From: Phlyctochytrium arcticum
Lineage: Eukaryota; Chytridiomycota; Chytridiomycetes; Chytridiales; Chytridiaceae
NCBI GenBank assembly: GCA_025602905.1
Contig: JAHLKI010000005.1
Span: 62,001-126,000, forward strand
Reading direction: 5' to 3'
DNA: 64,000 nucleotides
The notes beneath the pieces are model-generated. The model saw nothing but the letters and a program-made list of their open reading frames with translations, was not told the origin of the DNA and searched no databases. Shown one piece after another: positions 47,576 through 60,725 of the stretch. Each line of letters opens with the position of its first letter. Within the stretch, counting starts at the first letter, position 1. The translations under genes were made by a program, and so were the position numbers.

Positions 47576-48174
47576 CCACTATCGTCCCCCCTTATTCCCC
47601 CTGCGCTCTGTATATACCCGGGCGGACCCCCCGGAAGGGGCGTGGGGGGAAGAGGGGGTGTATATATGTACAGCGCTTTTTCTTTTATTTCCCCCCTTGT
47701 TTTTTATGCAATTATTCTTTGTTTCTTTTTCTATTGTTTTCCCTTGCAGTTATTCCTTTTTTTACTTCCAATTTTTGCAGTTATTCCTTTTTCTTTTTTT
47801 TCTCCCATTCTTTGCAATTATTCCTTTTCACTATATGTTTTTGTATTTTATTTTATCCCCTTTTCTCTGGGCTTTTGTACTTATGTTTTATTCCCCTATT
47901 TTCTATTTTTTGTACTTATTTACACACAATGATGCCCTTTTGTATATACCTCTCTGTGCATGGTTGCTCTTGGTCCTCGTGTATCGGTCTTGCAGCTTGC
48001 TGTGATACTCTCCGAGTCGGAGATGATCCAAATTCACGGGTCCTCCGCTCTAGCGCAGACTTTCCCACCACATTCCTTCATATTTGATATGATTTATCGT
48101 TTGATGCCTGAACCCAGGGATGGCTTATGAGAAGATGCTGTGGTTTTGCCGGCTGCAACGTCTTCCATTCTTAA

Positions 48175-48515
48175 ATATTTGCTACGCTTGGCCAAAATGG
48201 CCTTGACGGGGACAAGAAGTACTTTCTCGATTTTCCCCATCAATGACGACGTTCTCGACTGACAGCTGCTGCGCAACTCTAGATTACTGCCCGGACAAGT
48301 ATTTGGCCAAAGCCATCAGAGTTCGATACTTGAATCATACCTAAAGATTGGATACGTTTGGCCAAAGCAATTTTAAAGGGGACAAGAAACCCTTTCTCGG
48401 GTTTTCCTTATCAAAGACGATGACGTTCCAGACTGACAGCTACTGCGCAATTCTAAACTCCAGTAAATGTCCGAACAAATATGTGGCCAAAGCCAACAAA
48501 GCTCGATACTTATTA
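48175..48515 (+). repeat. Diverged tandem duplication of about 170 bp
   Basis: Units at about 48180-48340 and 48350-48515 share TTGGCCAAA, GGGGACAAGAA, TTTCTCG, GACTGACAGCT, CTGCGCAA and TTCGATACTT-like words. The second unit has an open frame (48348-48746, 132 codons, GDKKPFLGFSLSK start region); the first does not. Probably remains of a coding or regulatory unit. Confidence 0.55.
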
Positions 48516-50346
48516 CTGTCACAGCAATTACAGCGCAACATGCTTGCTATCAAGGACGAGTTGCGTCTGAGAGGTCCGAAAGGAACCAGAAAAAGATTTG
48601 ACGCACACAATCCATTACCCAGAGTGCTTGAAGTCGTGTGGGTGTTGCCTCCGAAGCCGCAGCGATTTGAATGCCATGAGAAAAACCTTGGAGGCCTATC
48701 ATACAACCCACCCATTCTCCGGCTTTCCCCGTCCGTTTGTTTGTGAAATCTCTATGGTGGGCTGCTCGGTAAGTTGCGCAGCGTAAGTGTGAAAATGCAC
48801 TCCCGCTGGCATTGCCAACACCAAGGGAAGGGTTTTGTCGCGGATCCACACTTAGGACAAATAGAATGCGTGCCAATGGGCATGGCCAAGATGGGCGCAA
48901 TCTTCATATTATGCATCTCATGGGCATGCTTATGCAATGTCATTCTCTTGGTTATCTACAACTATCGATTTGTTTCATCGACAGCACCCTGTCAGAATCT
49001 CTAGCACTTCATGAAATCAGCGACTTTACATCGTATTGATCTTTAACGATAAGTGTGGCATAACGGTCGTGATGTAAAAAGTACACAAGTCTGAAGCAAG
49101 CTACAGTATTGGGACGGAGGAATGGATCTTCCGGCTACGCAGGGGACTCTGGAGAGCAGGAACAACACCAACTTCTAGTAATTCGGAAAGCTAACAAATC
49201 AATGGTGTACTATAATTACTTACCAACTACAATTATTCTCTCTTTAAAGTTGGACCGAAGGTCGCACGCGACCTCGAATTCATATCAGCCTGTGACCCCC
49301 ATTGATTCCTGCTTTCGCATGGCTCCATCGCTTTTTCAAGAGCTCGCTTGCAGCGGCCATTGGATCAAGCCCGGCACATCAGAATGACAGAATCACGTCT
49401 GACCCTGAAGATAACCTACAACCCATATAACCTTCTCAGCTATATCATCATGGTATCCATAAGTAAAAATAACTCTTCCCCCCCATTGAAACGTCAAAGT
49501 GTTTATGCTTTGGCTGGCGCACCCAAGATGTCTATTTTGCAGTTCCATCCTCTTTCAAGCCACCTTTCTTTCCTAGACGGCTTTGACCCCGGCTGATTTT
49601 ACATGGATCTATATTGTTTGTTTTCTTACAGAGAGCGATCTAATCCTACAAGTACTGGTCGGAGTGGCTTAGCTCCATGATAAGGTAATGCCGGAGTGCG
49701 CAGCATTTCCATCCATCCAACAGCTGACACCCCAACACCATCAAGAACGTGTTTATGATCACTCAATTTTGCTTAACTCCGAAGCCGCCGATGGATCAGT
49801 TCAGCTCGTTCTGTACCAGATAGACAAAAACATGGGCATCGGTGTGCGCTTCTTGTTGCGCTCCCATCTTTCAAAAGAAATACACATGCGTACCGCGTTT
49901 CTCTAGATACTCCGCGCATATCGCAAGAAATGCGGGATGTAGTGTTCGGCAGAGGACGGGGGGACTGAGGTGTAAAAACGCTCACATGGATTTAGACGTT
50001 CCAAGCGAGATACGACAGAGATGCGACTCTCAACAGACTGATCCGAAGTATGTTTGTTACCCACCACTTACTCTATTGGAATACTTCGTGGGCTATCGGC
50101 TAAGTTTGGAGTCTGACTTGGTTCGTTCGGGGTCTTGTATCACTAGGGACAGATCGAATACCGGCGCATTGTATCCTTCGAAAATTCGAAACCAGTGTCG
50201 GAGTTTCCTGTGCGGCAAAACCCGGGTTCATTTGCCCAGCCCGGTTATATCAACTCATGCCAGAGTGGAGTTTGAATTTTGAAATTTGAATTTGATCTGG
50301 AAACTTGGAAACTTGGAACTCTTTTCCCCCGTTAATACTTGCTGCA

Positions 50347-51868
50347 ATGTCGCAGGTTTCGAGTTTTGTGAGATCGCTCTCCTTACCGGTGATCAGTGCC
50401 CCCATGTTTCTGGTGTCTGGCACACGCCTGGTTAGCGAGACCTGCAAGCAGGGTAGGCTGCCTTGCTGTGAATGGCGTCGCCTGAGATACTCACAAGCCA
50501 GTTATAGGTGTCGTGGGGACTTTCCCGGCTCTCAATGCCCGGAATGAGACGATATTGAATGACTGGTTGAATGAAATCAAGGGTAACATTGCTGAGGCGA
50601 AGGAGGAACACTTGAGAAACCCGTCGTTACCAAATCCTGCACCATATGGGGTAAACCTTATTGTTCACAAAACCAATAAGCGTCTTGCGGCAAACTTGGA
50701 TCAGATTGTCAAGCACCAGGTCTTGAGAATGAACATGCAAAACTCCGTAGCAGCCCTTTAATCAGTGGGCACTTTAGGTTCCAGTAGGTTTTATTTTTTC
50801 CCATGCCATGGCACATCCGCTCCTTCTTTTGTTGATCCGGTGCTGATGTAGTTGGTAATCACATCATTGGGCGCCGCTAAGGAAGTAGTAGACGCCGTTC
50901 ATTCTTACGGAGGCATTGTATACCATGATGTGAGTTCAGTTGAAACTTTGCTGCCCTTTAACCTTTGTTGATATGCGTCAATCCGTTGGCAGATAACAAA
51001 TGTTAGACATGCTCAGAAGGCAGCGAAGGTATATATGAGGAAGAAAATCCACTAAATCTTCATATTGAACGAAGGCTGATTGGACCTTAGGCAGGTGTGG
51101 ACGGACTGATAGCTGTCTGTGCCGGTGCCGGTGGCCATGCCGGGATGGCCAGTCCATTCGCCTTAATCCCCAAAGTATGATGTCTAAACCCACCTGTGAC
51201 GTTGGCTAAATTTTTCCCTAGTTGCGGGAGTTCTTTCCGGGAACAATATGTCTTGCGGGTGCCATTTCGGACGGTGCTTCGGTGCGTGCTGCTCAGACAT
51301 TAGGCGCCGATATTGCGTACATTGGCACAAGGTTCATAGCCACGAAAGAGAGCATGGCTCCCGAAGCATACAAGCAAATGCTGATTGACGCCAAAACTGG
51401 CCCGGCGCCGACATTTTTGCCGACCGTCTACACAGACAAAATTAGGTTCGTCGGCTTTTTTTATTCCTCTTGTCAGCCGGAATTATTCACGACCAATGTT
51501 CTTTTTTTAAATAAAGTGGAGTAAACGCTAATTTTCTGCGCTTGAGTCTCGAGCGCTCGGGTCTCGACCCCGAGAACCCCATGGACGAGACACTCGGAAA
51601 GGAAGATTTCAGCAAACTAGGTTGGTGTATTTTTGTTTACGACCAAGGTTACTTTTCCGGGACAAGTCTAAATTAAGCTTAAAACCTAATTTCTGAAGAC
51701 TCTGGAGGATCAGCAGATCGGGCATGGCGTGATATTTGGTCCGCAGGTCATTCGGTACTAAACATCCATGACATCCCCACAGTCAAGGAGCTAATTCTTA
51801 GGATGCGGCGGGAGTATCAAGACGCCGTCCGCCGCGAGCAAGACACAGCTGAGCCATATCTGAAATAA
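50347..51868 (+). CDS. Nitronate monooxygenase (2-nitropropane dioxygenase family)
   Basis: Nine exons: 50347-50452, 50508-50719, 50778-50783, 50852-50929, 50993-51028, 51091-51174, 51222-51445, 51517-51620, 51699-51868; 339 aa. FMN-dependent TIM barrel that oxidises nitronates. Motifs: LPVISAPMFLVSG at the N-terminus, VITSLGAAKEVVDAVHSYGG, GVDGLIAVCAGAGGHAG (catalytic His and flavin loop), LAGAISDGASVRAAQTLGADIAYIGTRFIAT. The 6-nt third exon encodes only Val-Pro and is needed to give the family motif KHQVPLVITS. The exon sum is divisible by three only with it. Ends 33 bp from the convergent DEAD-box gene. Confidence 0.92.
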
Positions 51869-51901
51869 ATACATTTGATACTATTTACAAAAATAACTCA
51901 T

Positions 51902-53617
51902 CTATTCTTTGGTTATGCGCTTCTTCTTGGTCGGGCGTGGGGAATCCATGTTTGTACCAGCATTGCCTCCCACGACGTCGTTTTTCTTTCGAATGATCTT
52001 CTTTCGTTCCCCAAAATTTGTATCCACCAAATGCTAGTATGAACAAACAAACCAGAAATTTAGCCAGCGTACGAGAATTTGAATGTTAAACCATAGTCAT
52101 ACCATGTTGGCAACTCTTTGTGCCAAGGAAACCTCGTTCAGGATTTCCAACACGTCATTCTCCACAACATCCAATTCTTCCATCTTCTTGTCCATCTTCT
52201 TCTCAATGTTTAAAAGTAAGTTAATGTCATGCTGGGTGACCAGAGATAATGACAGTCCACCACGTCCTAAGTTGAAAGAACGTCAGTTGGGACTCGTCCA
52301 GGCGCAATCTACAGCTTGGGCCATACCAGCTCGAGCTGTTCGTCCAACACGATGAATATAATCAGTGGCATCCGCAGGTAATTCATAGTTTAGAACAACC
52401 TCAACAGTAGGGATATCCAGACCACTATCAGAAGAGTCAATACATTATCCGTTTAGTGAAAAAAAAGTGTCACGTACCGACTACCCACGTCCGTGGCTAG
52501 TAATATTGGCACAATGCCACCCTTAAACTTTGCAAGAGATCCTAGCCGCTCGTTCTGCGACATCTGTGCGTGCAGAGCCGTACTGCGCAATCCCAGCTCG
52601 CGCAGCATGATACGCAGTCGTTCGCAAGTGCGGCATTTCCCGGTAAAGATTATCATTGTCTTTCCCTCCAACTTCTCACGAACCAAGTAGGACAGGTAAG
52701 CGTCTCGAACCGTTGAGGATATGAAGAGATATTTTTGATCAAGCTTTTCGACAGTGTCGAAACTGGTGAAGGTCAGTCAAGAGAGTTCACAATCACTATG
52801 TGTACAAAACCTACCGGGTATTGCACTTATAAACAAATGGTTTTGCCGTTTCTGAAAAGTTTATTGACTCGATTTGCGGGGTGATGGTGGCACTGAACAG
52901 TAGCGTTTGCCTCTTTTTGGGCAACTGATCTATTATATGACCCAGGTCATCGGCAAATGTGTCATCCAGCAAGCGATCTGCCTCGTCCAGAACCTGCGAG
53001 CATCAATGTTAGATACATGATATGCTACCAACTCATTGATGTTCTAACCAAAAACCGAATGCGCTTTAGGTTAACCGCATCTGTACTGCTGTTGATGTGA
53101 TCGACCAGGCGCCCAGGTGTCGCAACAATGACATGCGGTCGTCTTGAAAGCTCCAAAGCCTGCGTCATCATATCTGTACTCTCGTTAGAGTGCGTTGATC
53201 TTCAAACTGCGTCAGCAACCCACCGAGACCGCCCACCACCACCGATAGTTTTAAATTGATTCCGGTTCCTAATATTCGAAATTGCTCTGCAATCTGAAAA
53301 GCGAGTTCTCTGCGTGGCCAATGCGAGTTAGATAAACATAGCAATAACAATTCACGTTTCACATACCTAGTCGGTGTTAGAACTAAGGCAAAAGGGCCAT
53401 ATGGATCCTCGGCCAGCTTCTGCAGGATTGGTAAGGCAAAAGCAGCAGTTTTCCCGCTACCCGTATTTGCACTACCAATAACGTCTTTGCCTTCTAAAAC
53501 TGAGGGTATGCATGCTTGCTGGATCTCTGTGGGGTTTGTGATAGAGAGTGAGCGCAGGGAGTCAATAAGCCAGCCGTCCAGTCCCAAGTCCCGAAAACTT
53601 TTGCTTGGGTTGGCCAT
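51902..53617 (-). CDS. DBP8: DEAD-box RNA helicase Dbp8/DDX49
   Basis: Eight exons: 53367-53617, 53224-53309, 53049-53173, 52815-52993, 52478-52762, 52327-52424, 52103-52266, 51902-52033; 439 aa. Q motif ([19 protein letters not shown]), motif [10 protein letters not shown], Ia PTRELAFQ, Ib TPGRL, II DEAD (LVLDEADR), III SAT, IV ([11 protein letters not shown]), V (ATDVGSRGLDIP), [15 protein letters not shown]. The C-terminus is short and basic ([12 protein letters not shown]). Nucleolar helicase for 18S rRNA maturation and 40S assembly. The family choice rests on length and the [24 protein letters not shown] segment typical of Dbp8/DDX49. Confidence 0.93.
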
Positions 53618-54349
53618 GCGGACGGGTGGTAAAAAGAACTAAGTACAGTACAATAAATGCTCGGCGGCATTAGCTTTTCGAAAATTCCAAAAAGTCTTTG
53701 GGGACTCCGCCGGAGTGAAATTTCAAACCGAGCAATCCAGGATCCAACCAAGATACCCTTACGTAATCTCGATCCAAATTTCAAAGTCCGACGGATTTCC
53801 GATCTGCATGTTTCGGAGAACATCCGGAGAACGATAGACAACCTCAGGCACTCAAAAAAGTAACTTGTTTGTCCTCGATCAATGGTACCTTATGGGTGGC
53901 GAGCAGCCTGGAGTATAGTTTTAGACGGTCGTCGCCTGAATAGATTTTCGCGCTCCCTTTTTTTGATCAGATTAGTGTTGCCCTTGTTATTATCCGACAT
54001 GAATGCCTTTTCTTGAAGCTAAAAACTTGCATTTTTTAATAAAAACCTGATTTTCCATGGTGCTTTCCAGTCAAAGATGTTGCGGGATTTTGATGTTGTG
54101 CCTAATTGTGGGGGTCCCGCGGTGGGGGTCTTTGTTTGGCACCATGATGCCAAGAACCCTAGAATCGGCTTTTTGACGTCATGGTCGTTCTCCGCCTATG
54201 AATTCGGTACGTCAAATTGCGGGGCCCCGGTCTGGCATAAAAGCGCACCCCAGGTGGCTCTTCCCCCAGTTTTTTTCATCACTCAATTCTGCATTTTACC
54301 ACTCATCACACATAGTTCTAGCACTCTCATCCCTTCTCTATCATCATCT
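53618..54349. other. Divergent promoter region
   Basis: It separates DBP8 (-) and the hypothetical gene (+). CATAAAAG at 54235-54242 is a TATA-like box 110 bp before the ATG at 54350. Confidence 0.4.
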
Positions 54350-54835
54350 ATGGAGCGAACCAAAGCCACTTCCCAAATTCTTTTCTGCAGCGCTGGCGAC
54401 CTTTGCCCGGTCCCTACATCTCTGTCGACGGCTGCTGAAGGCCCCACAGGCGCCCACCTAGTGTCAGCGCTTCCAAGTCGCAACAACATTTTTGACACTG
54501 AAGAAATCAACTACTCTTCTACCTCACCCGTAACTGGTCTTGCAGCCTATACTGGAGCTGCGCGCAGCATTGACTCCCTCGAATCCGACGCGTATGAAAC
54601 AGGCTTTGGCACAGAAGTAGTTTCTTTCGATGAACTTCGCCTATCCACGTCTGACCCTCGGTCAGACATCACGCCCGCTCAAATACAGCAAATTTCCAAG
54701 GCATTCGCTTCAGGTTCCCAAGGTGGCTCATCGGACACGTCAGTGAAACTTCATCCGTACTCCCAGCACCAGTTAGGAAGGGTAGTCTCCTTCGCCGGGT
54801 CATTGGAAGATTTCACTTTTAATACTACTATATAG
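54350..54835 (+). CDS. Small hypothetical protein
   Basis: 161 aa from MERTKATSQILFCSAGDLCP to the TAG at 54835; the frame is open to 54077 but the upstream part overlaps the TATA-like box. I do not recognise it. It is rich in Ser/Thr, acidic in the middle (DTEEINYSS, SLESDAYETGFGTEVVSFDE), with SDITPAQIQQISKAF near the C-terminus. No signal peptide, membrane segment or known motif. The coding status rests on length, TATA placement and even composition only. Confidence 0.45.
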   Translation: MERTKATSQILFCSAGDLCPVPTSLSTAAEGPTGAHLVSALPSRNNIFDTEEINYSSTSPVTGLAAYTGAARSIDSLESDAYETGFGTEVVSFDELRLSTSDPRSDITPAQIQQISKAFASGSQGGSSDTSVKLHPYSQHQLGRVVSFAGSLEDFTFNTTI

Positions 54836-55093
54836 TGCTGAGAATAGACCTGTTGATACTTTCGTAGTATAGCAGCCCTGGCCCATTAATAGAAGATTTG
54901 GATACCCCTATAGTACCCTCTCCAATTCAATAACTGCATATTTTCATGGTATAACCATTGAGATCTCTCTATGTACATGTCTTTCAATACATCTGCTGTT
55001 GTGGTAAAATCGCCCCCCCGCTCTCGATATAACGCTGTTTGTCAAATCACACTCGTTAAATACTATCCAGAAGTGCTCAAATGCGCAGCATCA

Positions 55094-58000
55094 CTATACC
55101 TTCAAATCTGAATTGCTGCTGATAAAATCCGCCGGTAGTGACAGTAATAGCCAAATTGAACTCGACAAATCATGTTTGATCTTATTGATGACCCGATCGT
55201 AGACCATCACGTATCCAACAAAAAATTGCACTAAGACCAGGGTGAAAATCACAGCGCTCGCCGCTTGCTGTAGAGTGCTTTGGGATGCCACACTGTTGAC
55301 AATTAATGCGGCGATCGATTTTGAGCCGTCAATAATGTCATCGAGCAGGTAATTGCCGAGAACCAGTTGTCCGTGATCTGGAGTTTGCAACGACGGCGGT
55401 AGCAGGACAAATTGCTCCACAGCTTCATCCCAAGCATGGACTTCACGTTTTTCAAGCGTCAGAACCGATTTTACGCGACCCATGAGAACTAAATACTTAC
55501 GAACTTCATCCAAACCCTTTGTAACTTCAGCGTAGGTAAATCCTATGGAGCTGTTGTATGGCCTGAAGATCACAATTAGCGTATTTCCTTGAAAGAGATT
55601 CGTTGAAGCCAGTACCTCATTCCCAGATCACAGCCTGAGGCATTCGCAAGGAGACACCCATCCGATTCCAGGGAGGACCTTACATCAGGGAAATCATATA
55701 AGCTCGGGGAGTCGTCGGTACTAACTGCCAGCTTCGCCTGAATCGCCCTGTATTGATCGAAATAGTGCCGAGCCCACAGAAGAGGTACACCGGGCAGCCA
55801 AACAGTCGAATCGTTTGCGGCTGCCTCCAGCGCCAAAGCACTAGCCATGGTCACGAAGTATGCACGGTCGCTGAGCCGTTGTATGGTGTTTCCTGCTGCA
55901 CGTGCGAACTAATATTCGCGTAAGTGAAATGAGTAGTAATCTGTGTAGAAAATCTGTGTACCTTTGCCTGAAGCAGCCCGGGCGCAAACATAAGCGCACC
56001 ACTGATACCAAGCATGGTGAGGTAAATGAACAATTTCTACTCGAGGACTGTCGGTCAGCATAAAAATCATAAAAATCGTCAACCTGCACTTAATCAATGT
56101 ATTGACCTTTAGATGTCGCCTTGTGTTGTGCCGCAGCATCTCTGCCTCCGCAGGCAATGTCGTTCGCACCAACGAGGGAATGTCCGCAGTAATACCGGGA
56201 GAATCGACTTCAAGATCGTCGACCAAGCTCTGAATTTCTTTCTCCAGGTCGGACACACGCCTATCAGCTAAATGTTTTGGTAGCCGTCCAATCAGAGAAA
56301 GAATGCGCAGTTGTGTTTCGAAATTCTGCTTGACTACAGGTCGGAAGCTAAACAGGCCCAGAGCAAAAGTTGCCAAAGGTATCGCAACTAACATAACATC
56401 TGAAAATTGTATCAGAAGCCAAGGAGGATGGATCACAAGGCTGCAGCCAACATACACATGACTTGGGAGTTTGTGGACTCAAATCTTTGATAGGATTCGA
56501 TACCACCATGAGAGGTGTCATCAAACGCATTCGCAATCGTCAAGATGTTATCCAGGAAGAGATGAGTCTGCGGTTGATCTCTGATGTCAGCAAGAGAGCT
56601 GGCGCTTCGTTCTCTTGTCACTATCTCGCCCGCTTCTTCCGCCAGATGCTGTCCCAGAAAATAGTGGTTGTAACCTGCCAGTCCCACTGTCAAGGCAAAG
56701 CTTTAATTGAGGTTCACAACATGAACACAAAGCCTGAAATAATTTACTTTGTCCGGAGCGCGTCACCTTGACATAAATTGTAGACGGATCCTGAAGGAAG
56801 TCTCGGTAGAGAAGTGGAGTCAAATCTTTGATCCAAACGTTCTTGATGTAGCTATCCATAGAGTCGCACCAATAATCTTTTGTAGAATTGGAAACAAGAC
56901 CAGCCCCCATCAATGAGAGTTGTCGTACACCTCTTGATACTATGCAATATATATAGGTTAATATCAAGCATATCCAGAGACTCGACGAGCAAGTAGCTTA
57001 CTCCGCATAGCAGTAGATCTTGTCCTTGCCTGAGTATAAGCTTCCGTCAAAGCTACGGTACTTCTTCTGTACCCTATAACACTGATGGAAAATCCCGCAA
57101 GCAAAATTGCCAGAATAGCCAATAACGCTGCTATTGTTAGTATTCGCACTCGAATAAGCGGGCTGAAGAGCTTCAGCTCAATGAGTTCACGCTGGATCTT
57201 TTTTTCCCGCACATGAAGAATCGGATGTGAGAAAGCTGTACGTAGAAGCCCATCACGTCGTCGTTCCGTTTCGGGCGCTTTATCGTTGACCTCTTCATGA
57301 TCATTAAGGTCCGGAAATAGGGGAATCGATTGATGAGCAGGCAAGATGAGTTCTTGGCTATGGGTCTTGCTGCCTGCGGCGGCCATGGAAATTCGACTGT
57401 GCAAAATTCCGCGAAGAATCCCTGATTCGCCGCTACGTGATTTCATTTTCTTGAAATGTTGAGAAGGGCTAAATGTGCTCTGATTTTCTCCGCCCTGATC
57501 AAGCCCATTTTCTGGAAAAGCAAGTTGTACCATACTAGTTTTTTCGCTTCCGTCCTGCTCTTCGTACCCAATCGCATCTTGGCTTCCATTTTTTGATTCC
57601 GAAAAATCGTCACTGGGTTGCTCAACAATAATGGCCTCAGGTGGGAGTTGTACGTGATGCTTCCTTTCCATTGACACATCGCGATTTACCGGCTCTTCCT
57701 TTAGCTCTGCCTGCAGGCGCATGTTTGCTAAATTCATCGCCGAACGTCGAATATCATCAGTCTCTAATTCACGAAGACGCTAATCGTCCATTGATTAGGT
57801 ACAGAAACGGCTGGATTTGATCATTTGTTAACTACCTCTTCGTATTTATGCGCTTTGTCGGTCTCTCCCGTAACATGATTCAAAAAGGATGCATATTTGC
57901 CGATCATTTCCTTGGAGTTCTTCATTACAAATATCAATACCGAGCTTTCTGGCCCAGTCGATGCGCTGACTTACTGGATACTTGTCTACCAAAGTATGGT

Positions 58001-60097
58001 AGTATCTATCTGCCGCAGCCCTGCTATTCTCAATATGGTCCAACAAATACGGAACACATGCCAAGATGACCGAATCCTGCCGCCAGTACTGCCAGAGTGT
58101 GCGCATTGCCAAAAGGGCCTTGAGATGATGAGTTCGAGCCTCTAAATACATGCGTGAGCGGCGACAAGTGTAAGTTGAGTGTTGCAGCTATTCAAGACCA
58201 TCCATATTCGAGCGCGGTAAACTCTGCGTACTGCGTTACGTTCATTGAGGAAATCATCAGATCTTCCTTGCGGTTTTCTTGCTCCATAGTGCGCTCCTCA
58301 AAGTAAACGAAAAAGCGAGTGTCCACTGCGGGCTTCATTTTCTGCCGATGACAATTAAGCATATTTCCAGCCAGTAAAGATCCATGGTGACATACTTTTG
58401 CAGCGATAAGACAACTGAGCGTATCGTCCACGTCCGAAATATGAAAGTAGGCACTATAATATGCTAAAATACAGGACATAGGTAAGCGTTTTCAAAAGCC
58501 TCTTTAACCCCCCATACCTTTCATGAGCCTTAACCGCGGCGAGGCCGGAAATTGTTCGATCCCAGTCTCGAAAATCTTGTTGGCCAAGAGCAGAGCTTGC
58601 GAACTACTGTTGTATTGGAGAAATCGGCAGGCAATTTCAACATCAAAAGGCGATTTAAAAACGCGGACAATTTGTACTGTGCGAGTTTGCAGAATCTCTG
58701 AGGCGTTGGCTATGTAGTTCTTTTCAATATCACTTTCTTCGATGTGCGCAGTTCCGACGATATGCGGAACATTGGCGAATGATTGAGACCTGCGACGTTT
58801 CCAATTTCGCTCCAGGTCCGCCATAGAGGCCTGGGGGTGGACAAGGCCTTCATCGATTTGCCTTTGTCGAGCTGTTGATCAACAAGGCTTAATGCGGATA
58901 CACGAATGAGCTTTCAATGACAGAACTCACATTGAAGCTTCTTCATCACACTCCGAATTGTAAAGTTCCGGAAAGACTTGCTGATATACCATCCAAGCAA
59001 GAATTCTGGTATCAGTAATAACCATAGGGCTATTATAGCTCCCACATGGTCCGTGCCGCCTCTTGACACTACTACTGCCGCTTGAATTCCGGACCCACAA
59101 CCCGCGGCGAAAATGCCACAACGCACATCGTTTACGTAGTTGGCAAAAAATGGCTGATAGCGCGCGGTGAGAAATATCATTACGATGCATAAGAAAAGGA
59201 GGGCGGCAGTAGGGGCGACCGCATAGTCGACCAGAACTTCATGGCAAAACACCAAGAGTATTCTGAGTATGCTGTAAAGTGCTTCGATTCGCCCCGCTGT
59301 TTTGGCATGCGGGTCGCGCCCGGAAGGGTTGATTGGGAAAAATACAGCAACAGTCAAAGGAACTTGTATAGTCATGTAGATTGTAGTCGGAATAGAGAGA
59401 ATCCATTGGGCAAGATAAGGGATAGTGAAACAACTTTGGGCATTGTCCAGAATGTCCGCATGATCCATGTCATTCGTGCATGCGAATGTGTGCACGAAAA
59501 TCTCCAGCATGGGAATGAAGAGTACTGTCGACGTAAGAGTAATCAGTATTCTCAAAAGATGAAGCGGCCAAACGACTAAATGGACAGTATGTGAGTGATA
59601 CATCCTACTTTGGATTATTTTCACATACTCTTCATCTGTGACCCTTTCATCAAAATTCCCACTGTCACGGTCAGAAACAAAGTGAGCACGGCGATTGCAC
59701 ATGCAGCGTAAAATAATCCCCTGAACTGTTCCTGGGTTGATGGCTCATAACTCAGAGGATTAAACAAGAATGGGATCCAGTGGGGAAGCCCACGATACCC
59801 CCGATCCTCATGAAATGCGAAAGACAGAAGCTGCAAGTCCTCCACAAGCAGAATGATAAGACCGACTATCGGCTTGATGTCGTTGCCTTGCGTCATGGCG
59901 TACAGCAGTGGGAACTAATTCAACCATTTTTGCAATGCACCTCACACAAATTTAGCAAAATATTTTGCAAATTGTGTCGCAAGCAAAACTCATACCCCGT
60001 GATCCATCCATTTTGGTTTACGATCCTCCACAGAGGTGATGCGGGTCGTCTTGCGCCGGTAACCAGGTGCCCTCTTCGCAATTGACGCAGAAATCAT
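55094..60097 (-). CDS. Large multi-pass membrane protein of the TmcB/TmcC (tiny macrocyst) type
   Basis: Multi-exon gene. The first exon 59996-60097 encodes MISASIAKRAPGYRRKTTRI and continues in phase 0 to FPLLYAMTQGND at 59914. Several transmembrane helices follow (about 58920-59900). Then a helical TPR-like region: IFETGIEQFPASPRLRLMKG; HRQKM..FFVYFEERTMEQENRKEDLMISSMNV; HHLKALLAMRTLWQYWRQDS; YYHTLVDKYP; GKYASFLNHVTGETDKAHKYEE. These match the TmcB/TmcC TPR layout. An acidic linker (57300-57740) and further helices lead to SSSIWLLLSLPADFI at the C-terminus. Function unknown; relatives are linked to sexual or developmental stages in Dictyostelium. Not all junctions resolve: near 59.64 kb and 57.94 kb the frame changes across gaps of only about 38 nt, so lesions or very short introns are possible. 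Confidence 0.7.
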
Positions 60098-60725
60098 CTT
60101 CTCCAAATTTTCCAGTTTTCATTCCCCCGAGGCTGCTTTTGGCCCTCTTTAAACCTTTTCGGTCCCCCATGTTCATTGCATCTAAGGTTAATCATTGTCA
60201 CAATATCGGGGCTGGCACAGTTTCTTTTTTTCCTTTCTGTGAGGTGTGCGATCATCTGTTGGGTCAATTATGAGCGGACAAAATTGTGGGCTGAGATGCG
60301 GGTCACACCGGGGTCACGGCTGGAAACTTGGGGGTCGGCCAAGGTGAAGCATCGATATTTACCAGAGTCCATGGTGGAATATCTCGGTTCATACCTTCAG
60401 GAAGCCAGTGGTAAATGAAGTTGCGTGAAGAGCAGCTCCTTCCATTTCCTGTTCCATTTCGGTTTCCATCCTCTCAATTTAATTTTGCGAAGTCGGAGTT
60501 GTGTGGCGCAGCTGCTGCGTCAGCATTGTCATCCGGTCCCGTGGGAAACCCAGCGGGAGGGAACAGTGCGAACCGGAAAACTCCTCCCTTTATTTCTTTC
60601 TCACCAGCTTCGCCAACAAGGGCTGCGAGTAACACTAGGGATCTGCTACTTTCGATTTTTCCATACATCCACGTTCAGGGTTTCGACTGCCGACTTTTCG
60701 ATCTTTGCTAGCATAATCATACACA
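60098..60725. other. Divergent promoter region between the Tmc-like gene and DMC1
   Basis: No gene; frames of 80 to 130 codons overlap on both strands without domains. C/T-rich tract near 60430-60480. Confidence 0.45.

Larger units (their letters stand above)
44620..50346. other. Gene-poor region
   Basis: Nearly 6 kb with no gene I can support. Apart from the repeats listed separately it has short frames without domains. 45240-45295 holds two ACGCGTC-type boxes around TCATTACATGA. 49600-50300 has several 60 to 146 codon frames of unlike composition on both strands, none with a start or splice context I trust. Confidence 0.5.
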
